Assembly: GCA_934047225.1 (NCBI GenBank)
Contig: OW204004.1
Span: 5,770,401-5,834,400, forward strand
From: Ypsolopha sequella
Taxonomy: Eukaryota; Arthropoda; Insecta; Lepidoptera; Ypsolophidae
DNA length: 64,000 nt
Direction of reading: 5' to 3'
Positions 57,961 through 64,000 of this stretch are shown here, piece after piece. The notes under the pieces were generated by a model. That model was not told the origin of the DNA. It did no database searches and was given only the letters and a program-made list of their open reading frames with translations. A program made the translations under genes and the position numbers. Positions within the stretch are counted from its first letter, which is position 1, and the number at the start of each line of letters is the position of its first letter.

Positions 57961-58764
57961 GGAACGAAAATACAAACAGAAATAAAATGTCAGCTTTCGG
58001 ATGATTTTGTTGCAATAATTAGGTTACGTATAGCCATAAAAAAAATACATGTTTTTGGTTGTACTTTAAGGTATTCATTTTCCACAAACCACGTTAATTG
58101 ATTCATATTTGTACTGTCAACGAATTTTTTTGTAACCCTCTATTGCACACTTCTTATCGATTTTGTTTCAGGTATCGCTTTCGCGATTTTGTTGGTTTTT
58201 TTTTAATAACATTAGTGTGAATGATATCTATTCATTTTCCAAATACCACGTTATTCGGGTCAAAAAAAGCACCCCCTTTTTCCAAAAATACGTAAAACCA
58301 CTGATGCAGTCAGCGGCAGCAAGATATTGTCAGTCTACGCCTAGCATTGGCGCCTGTAAGACGTGGAACCTGTGCCCTTTTTTGCAAGCTATAAATATCT
58401 CCCAAAACTACTTCAAAACACATTGAAATTAATTTTATAAAGTAATATTTCAAGGAGCATCATATTCCTGCCGTTAAAAACTTAACAAAATATGCGTATG
58501 AGTGATTTAGCTACATCGTGCCATAGTCATAACAACAAAACTGAATGAATTTGGAATGAATTCATACTTTTATGCGGGAAAATCATATATGTTACTCTAA
58601 AAGAATAATTTTGTGATCGTTATTGAAACCCAAATTAATTTACTTATACTTACTGAGATCTGTAACAAAGGTCAATCACCTTTTCGTGAAATTACCCTCT
58701 AGTATTGGCTCAACATTTCAGGTCCAATAAGTGAAGTTTTTTGCAAATTATATAGGTACACTTA
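57961..58764. other. No gene seen
   Basis: AT-rich sequence with no supported element. The 87-codon frame at 58163-58426 has no recognisable features. Confidence 0.5.
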
Positions 58765-60554
58765 CTTGGGATAAATCGCCAAGTATTTAAAATATAGAAA
58801 TTTATTTTGAAATATTTACAGTGCATGGCAAAATTATTAGATCGTAGATAATCCTGTCGGTACATGTTCAGGTTCTGTTACGCAAAATGAAAACAATGAA
58901 ACTCTTTTAGGATTAATTTGTTATCCCTATGTTTGTCTGTCTGTCCGTTTGTCTAGACAATTTTTTCTGGGTAAAATTAATAAATACCAATATAAACGGC
59001 CCTCTATAGAGCTGTAAAAACATACTTTTGACGTTTTTATTTATATTACGTTTTAGGTTTTTAGGTTTTTTTTTTACGTTTTTCATACAAATTTTCTCAC
59101 TATGAAAATGTAGGGATGAACACTTGAGATAATATTTTGCATTTAAAAGTCAACACAGAAAGGAATTGTTGAACAAATAATGTAAAAAATATAAAAACCA
59201 TGTTGTTCTATTCTAAAGGGATTAATTATCTACTGTTCAATGTGGCGATAGCTTTGTTTATTTTTTTCCTTGAATTATTTTTTACTAAGATAACAAATAG
59301 TTTAATACAAGGTTTTCCTTAAGAGGTCCCTTTACCCCTGTATTTTTCTTAAAATTCATACAATAGGTATAAACCGAATGTGAAGTCTACAGCTTATTTT
59401 CTTCATATCTTTTTTCATGAGTATATTCTAGTGACATCTAACTACGTCTCTATATAGCCCAAAAAGCAAAATTTGATAAAACACCATCATAATAGCTGTC
59501 AGGATATCGTCAATATTGCCTCGCTTTTACGCAAAGTTTAACAAGTTTGTATATTTTTATCTATACTGGAAATAAAAAAGAGAGAAATACAGGCGTCGTT
59601 AATATTAAGATGACTAAGTTTACACACTTTGCTATGTATAAACAGTAACCGTTTCATGGAAAACTGGTTTTACCTGAAACCATTTCACAAATTCAATTAA
59701 CTTATTTTGAATATCTTGTCATCTTGCACTTCTTGATGAGAAATACAATTTCAATAAGTAAAAATACAACTTTTAGTTAATAAAACTTATAGTTAAAAGT
59801 CTGCTGTATGCATTAACATATTTTTAATTATATTACAATAGTAATAAAATAATTGGCTTATCCGTCGTCGTGATACCAGCCGTAAATTTCTTAAATAATC
59901 TGATATCACGCTTATGGAAAACCCAATTATTTTGAAGATACCATAATATCATTAAAATATGTTTATGCATAAAGCAAACTTTTAACAATAAATTGTCTTA
60001 GCTAAAAGTTGTACTTTACCGTTATAATTATTTCTTAATATTTTGTTACAAAATTCGGAGAAATAGCCCTTAAGGAAAACCTTGTATGAAAATATTTGTT
60101 ATCTTTGTAACAAAGAAAAAAATAATAATAAACAAACCTATCGCCACATTGAACAAACAGTAAATTATTAATCCCTTTAGAATAGAACGATATGGTTTTT
60201 ATATTTTTTACATTATTTGTTCTACAGTTCCTTTCTGTGCTTTCTTTCAAATGCAAAATATTATGTCAAGTGTTGATCTCTATATTTTCATAAGGAGAAA
60301 ATTTGTATGAAAAAGTTAAACAAAAGGCCATAAAAACGTTATAATATGTATGTTTTACAGGGCTGTAAATATTGGCATTTATTGATTTTACTCAGAAAAA
60401 TTGCCTAGACAAACGGACAAACAGACAAACATAGGGACAGCAAATTAATCCTAAAAGAGTTTTGTTTTTTCATTTTGTGTAAAGGGACCTGAACATTTCA
60501 AACTATGATACAAATAAATTTCTATATTTTAAACACTTGGCGATTTATCCCAAG
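58765..60554. mobile_element. 1.8-kb foldback element with nested palindromes
   Basis: The outer arms start cttgggataaatcgccaagt (58765) and end acttggcgatttatcccaag (60554). Arm similarity runs from 58765 to about 59325 and from about 60066 to 60554, through blocks such as gtctgtctgtccgtttgtct and its complement, and aatgtggcgatag and its complement. The left arm has about 330 bp (59336-59660) absent from the right. A second palindrome (about 59757-60017, aaaatacaacttttagttaa with its complement) sits in the loop. No frame is recognisable. The arms show many small differences, so it is old. Confidence 0.85.
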
Positions 60555-62100
60555 GGTAAACAGGTGTCCCAAAAGTCAACGCTTTCCCTTGGAAGGCTGG
60601 TAGGCCAGCTCATGACTGACCAGAATATCAAATTATGACCTCAGCAAAAAGTAGATAGTCTTCGAGTTGATGGTACTTTTATAAATTCGAATAGATTTTT
60701 GAGAGTCAAAGCTAACCAGTTCTAAATTCTAAGAATAAAATTTTTGTTGCGCAACTCTGAATAGTCCTGCTATTGATAAAGTCAAAAATAAACCTTGAAA
60801 TGCTGTAACATCAGGAAGAAAAAATAAAAACCCAATTTATGAGCAATTTTTTGTAATTAGGTTAGTTCGACACCACACCCTGAAAAAAAATGTTCTATGT
60901 TAGTTTTGCAAATTGTCTTAAATAACGGCTCATCAAATATTGTTTTTCAAATGATCTGGCAATTTCTGTGTATTACTTTTGAAAAAAAAGTTATTGCTAT
61001 TTTACTACCAAAGGAGCTGCGTATTTTTTTAAATAATTAGAATTTAGAATGAAAGAGTGGCGGGCAGTAAAATATTTGACGTTCATTTGAAATGCCATTT
61101 AACACGCGTTAGAGTGAGATAAATAGTGACGCTATTTAAAATGAGTTGGAATGAGATAGTAACGCATTTAAACGTAGTTGAATGAGAGAGGCATAATTTA
61201 TATAGGCTACAGTAAGATAGATAGTGACGTGGTGCATTCCTTCTGAGAATATTTGTTAGTTTCCACTTTTTGTAATAACAACTTTAGTAAAATTTTTTTG
61301 TAAAGAAATTTTTGGTCCAATTTATTTTCCCGCAAGTGTAAAACCAGCTCAACGGGCGAAAAATATTTAAAGAATGGGTAATGGTGACAATTAACCGTCA
61401 CGATATTATTATGTATTTCGAAAGGAGTGTCTGAAATGTTCTGAGGGTCAACTGATAAATCAAACACTCAAAAAACCACTTTTAGCCGACCATAATAAAT
61501 TTACGTCCCGACGTGATAGCAAGTAGGATCAATGCCGTGTGACGATGATCGAAGTACACTAATAAATTAGATAAAATAAAATACGTATTACTTTTGACCC
61601 TGCCTCGTCCACTCTATTCGTATTTTTGCTATGGTGACGCGAGCTTAGAGACCGGGACGAATTTCCCCCCGCGCGCAAACGTAACATGAATTAAGCCACG
61701 CCCGGAACTGGTTTTTGTTTTGGCTATGTCATACTCTTAAACTAATATTCCTGCCTCCAAGGCCCATTGAGATGAGACGTCCTGTATAGTTTTAAAACTA
61801 TGAACCAAAAATAACACAATAAAAGGTTTGAAAAACTATCCATTACTTTATTTTCAAAAAAATAAACATTGAACGCAACCAAAAGTTTTAAACTATATAG
61901 TTTTTACGTTGGTAGCACTGCGCTTTGACATCTCCTCCGAATGAAAACCAATGATAAAAATGGCTAAGTGTGAAAGAGATGTAGAATGAAATCGATTCTC
62001 TTTTTCGAGCAAACAACTGCGTCATCTCGTCGTCGAATGACTCGCTCGCTCGCGTGTACGATACATCGCATCACGTTTTTCGGTACGGTCGGTATCGCCA
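60555..62100. other. No gene seen; sequence upstream of the BED gene
   Basis: Mostly AT-rich. gtgtcccaaaagtcaacgct at 60564 looks like a transposon end but no partner was found. The 86-codon - strand frame at 61207-61467 is not recognisable. From 61900 the sequence is richer in CG. Confidence 0.45.
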
Positions 62101-62236
62101 TTTTGCTGAGAACTCTGATTTCATCATTTGAACCGATTCGATACAAATAATCGTTCAATCAATATAAATATAATTAATCGTTTTGCTTTTGGCGGTTCAA
62201 CTAAAATTATTGGTGAAAAGTTGATAGAAGTGAAGA
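62000..62236 (+). promoter_or_regulatory. Likely 5' UTR and promoter region of the BED gene
   Basis: CG-richer sequence (ctcgctcgctcgcgtgtacg) followed by an AT-rich leader up to the start codon. No TATA box is obvious. The assignment is by position only; the transcription start is not visible. Confidence 0.3.
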
Positions 62237-62623
62237 ATGACAAAAAGAAATGCGTCTTTGGTGTGGCGCTTTTTCGATCGTGTTGAAGAAAATGGAAGAG
62301 TTACAGCCGTTTTGTGTAGATTGTGTGATACACAGTACAAATACTTTGGAAACACGACCAACTTAAAGTCCCATTTGGTGCGAAAACATCCAATCCAGTG
62401 GGATTTACTGACTACTGGGTCGCTGGATGAAACAGCAAGACAGAGACTTGAAAATGCTGATGGGGAAGAGTCATCGTGTCAATCGCCGCCGATCACACGA
62501 CAATCGAGGGTTTTCAAAACCGATAAGAACGTATGTTATTCAGTTTCAATTAACCAAGATAATGTTTTTGGTAAAGAGACCTCTCAGGCTAGGGATACAT
62601 TGCCTAGAATTGAAATTGAAAGG
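62237..62623 (+). CDS. BED-type zinc-finger protein, exon 1
   Basis: Opens at ATG in gaagaATGac and encodes 129 residues. It begins with a BED finger at residues 8-52: LVWRFFDRVEENG, LCRLC, and NLKSHLVRKHP, with Cys27, Cys30, His46 and His51 as zinc ligands and the aromatic W10/F12/F13 before them. BED fingers bind DNA and occur in insect chromatin-boundary and transcription factors and in hAT transposases. Here there is no transposase domain, so a nuclear DNA-binding protein is likely. The frame leaves the exon at a gtaatt donor after codon 129, an unusual but acceptable splice site; reading on gives a stop after 13 more codons. Confidence 0.85.
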
Positions 62624-62925
62624 GTAATTATGGGTTTTCACTCTTATCAAATCTGTGGTCAGTAGTCACTGTTATCAGTCAAATGTCAAATTATGTTTTG
62701 GCCTATGTGATACCATACCTAAGTAAAATACTGTTAATAAATTCATGGGCATGCATTAAGGTTATACCTATAACTTCCATATTTATTTTATACTTATTCA
62801 GATTAACTTCGCACCTTGACAAGCTTTCAGGTTAATATTAGGATCCTCAATGATATAATATTACAAGGCGCCAGGTGAATTGTGTTTTAGATTGTTGAGT
62901 TACTTATTTTGTGTCTTATTTACAG

Positions 62926-63480
62926 GTTGATCCTTCAGATATTGAAGTCGACCATGACAATGAGGAAGAAACCACTGCTGTCAAATATTTAGTGAGAAAT
63001 ATGCATACCAAGGGTTCTGATGAAGAATGGCTTGAAGAAGACCCGTTCCAAACCACACACTTCGAAACATATGAACCTAAGCGCAAGAAACCGAAAGTAA
63101 TAAAGATAAAACGTGAAGTTGAAAGTCCTGCGCGGAGACAATCTTATTTCCAGAGTACTCCGGTGGTTGTGCGGCAAGATCAGAATCCACGGCCAGAGCC
63201 CAGAGATGAGTATTCAGTGTTTGGAGAGTATGTTGCAAATAAGTTGAGAAAATTCAAGGCTCCAAGGACTCGTGGAAACATTCAGCAGTTGGTTACGACC
63301 ATCTTGTGGCAAGCTGAGTATGGTGTTTATGATGATGCAGACGCTGTCAAGAGAGTGTTAATGATTCCGATGGAACAACGAGCTGAGCGCAACGCACCAG
63401 TGAATCACATTCAGGAAGATCAGCCAGATCCTGAACAAGAACCTAATCTCAGTGTTGAAACTGAAACATGCACAATGTGA
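62926..63480 (+). CDS. BED-type zinc-finger protein, exon 2
   Basis: Begins after gtcttatttacag and continues the frame of exon 1, adding 184 residues for a 313-residue protein. Residues 130-180 are acidic. PKRKKPK at 180-186 is a good nuclear localisation signal. A conserved-looking helical stretch at 227-268 (VFGEYVANKLRKF, GNIQQLVTTILWQ, AEYGVYDD) resembles the BESS motif, a protein-interaction helix pair found with BED or MADF domains in insects. The tail is acidic and Pro/Glu-rich. The pairing of BED and BESS-like parts recalls insect boundary factors, but orthology to any named gene is not claimed. The intron is 302 bp. Confidence 0.85.
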   Translation, partial: VDPSDIEVDHDNEEETTAVKYLVRNMHTKGSDEEWLEEDPFQTTHFETYEPKRKKPKVIKIKREVESPARRQSYFQSTPVVVRQDQNPRPEPRDEYSVFGEYVANKLRKFKAPRTRGNIQQLVTTILWQAEYGVYDDADAVKRVLMIPMEQRAERNAPVNHIQEDQPDPEQEPNLSVETETCTM

Positions 63481-64000
63481 TTAGATTAGATCCTGTTTTT
63501 AGGTTAACTTATTCAGACATGAAATTTAATTTGGAAGAGTCTTGCAGATCTCAGTGGACAAACTGGATAAGTGCTAGCCCCGCCGGAGATTTATTTTTCT
63601 CAGAGAATTCATTTATAATTGATACTTTTATCTTGTAATGCACTCTAAAAATATTTAGTTTCCAAAGCGATGGATATCACAATAAATCATATTACAGGCA
63701 TGTAATTTATTGTGGGGTGGGTGATAGTTTATATAAATGTAAATTAAATTATGTATACCTAGGCCAAGGCTTTTATTTAAAGATCATACCTACTAAGTCT
63801 GTCTTTGGTAAGTACAAACAGAAACTTCAGCCCGTTTATGAACCAATTTTAATATTAAAGTAGCTGCCAAAAGAAAATCACTGCCCAGGGAAAGAAGTTA
63901 GTATCTCCATCGCAGAGTGAGGTTTTGGAGGTAAAATTAAAACCCAGATTTCATTTTTGAAAATGTTTGCCCAACTTTTGAATTTACGACTTTGCTGGGA
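63481..64000 (+). other. BED gene 3' UTR and downstream, candidate poly-A signal
   Basis: The likely polyadenylation signal is aataaa at 63681-63686 (cacaataaatcat). Beyond about 63700 no further feature is supported up to the window edge. Confidence 0.4.

Noticed and set aside
60564..60660. Transposon end starting gtgtcccaaaagtcaacgct
   Set aside because: It looks like a transposon terminus but no inverted partner, tail or coding trace was found.

Overview
The window looks like a stretch of nuclear genome from a moth or butterfly. It is AT-rich, gene-poor and crowded with small inverted-repeat transposons and broken LINE retroposons. Several dispersed repeats are ones I know from lepidopteran genomes, such as the 'agtagcctatgtcactctcc' type near 19.4 kb. 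The host genes use short GT-AG exons separated by long, repeat-filled introns. No prokaryotic gene organisation is present.

Only two host genes can be supported. The first, on the + strand, is a fibroblast growth factor (FGF) ligand. It is seen as an internal exon (36747-36850) and a terminal coding exon (50770-51249) joined in phase across a 13.9 kb intron. The 5' exon or exons carrying the start and signal peptide were not found and may lie earlier in the window or outside it. The second, also on the + strand, is a compact two-exon gene for a 313-residue BED zinc-finger protein (62237-62623 and 62926-63480). A possible third coding piece of unknown identity lies on the - strand near 38.4-38.7 kb.

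Layout. 1-5.6 kb: a LINE reverse-transcriptase fragment, a large AT-rich palindrome, and two inverted-repeat elements. 5.7-6.4 kb: a 23-bp satellite array and a LINE 3' end. 7-11 kb: MITEs and a dispersed repeat split by a poly-A retroposon. 12.5-14.5 kb: a tandem repeat, then the C-terminal end of a Helitron Pif1-type helicase running into a 403-bp near-perfect palindrome. 16-21 kb: MITEs, a 2.1 kb terminal-inverted-repeat element, and a 361-bp tandem duplication. 22.5-28 kb: a LINE C-terminus, a nested MITE with a target duplication, a hAT-type MITE, and further copies of earlier families. 30-36.6 kb: a series of palindromic elements and a hairpin-rich tandem array with a tRNA-like segment. 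36.7-51.5 kb: the FGF exons, with the intron full of MITEs. 53.7-60.6 kb: a Tc1-type transposase fragment, three different LINE reverse-transcriptase fragments on the - strand, and a 1.8 kb foldback. 62-64 kb: the BED gene.

The genes do not form a pathway. The FGF is a predicted secreted signal and the BED protein a predicted nuclear DNA-binding factor. Most of the interest lies in the repeat architecture: paired filled and empty sites, nested insertions, foldbacks built from element ends, and MITE families next to the FGF exon. All identities rest on reading motifs by eye. No database search was run.
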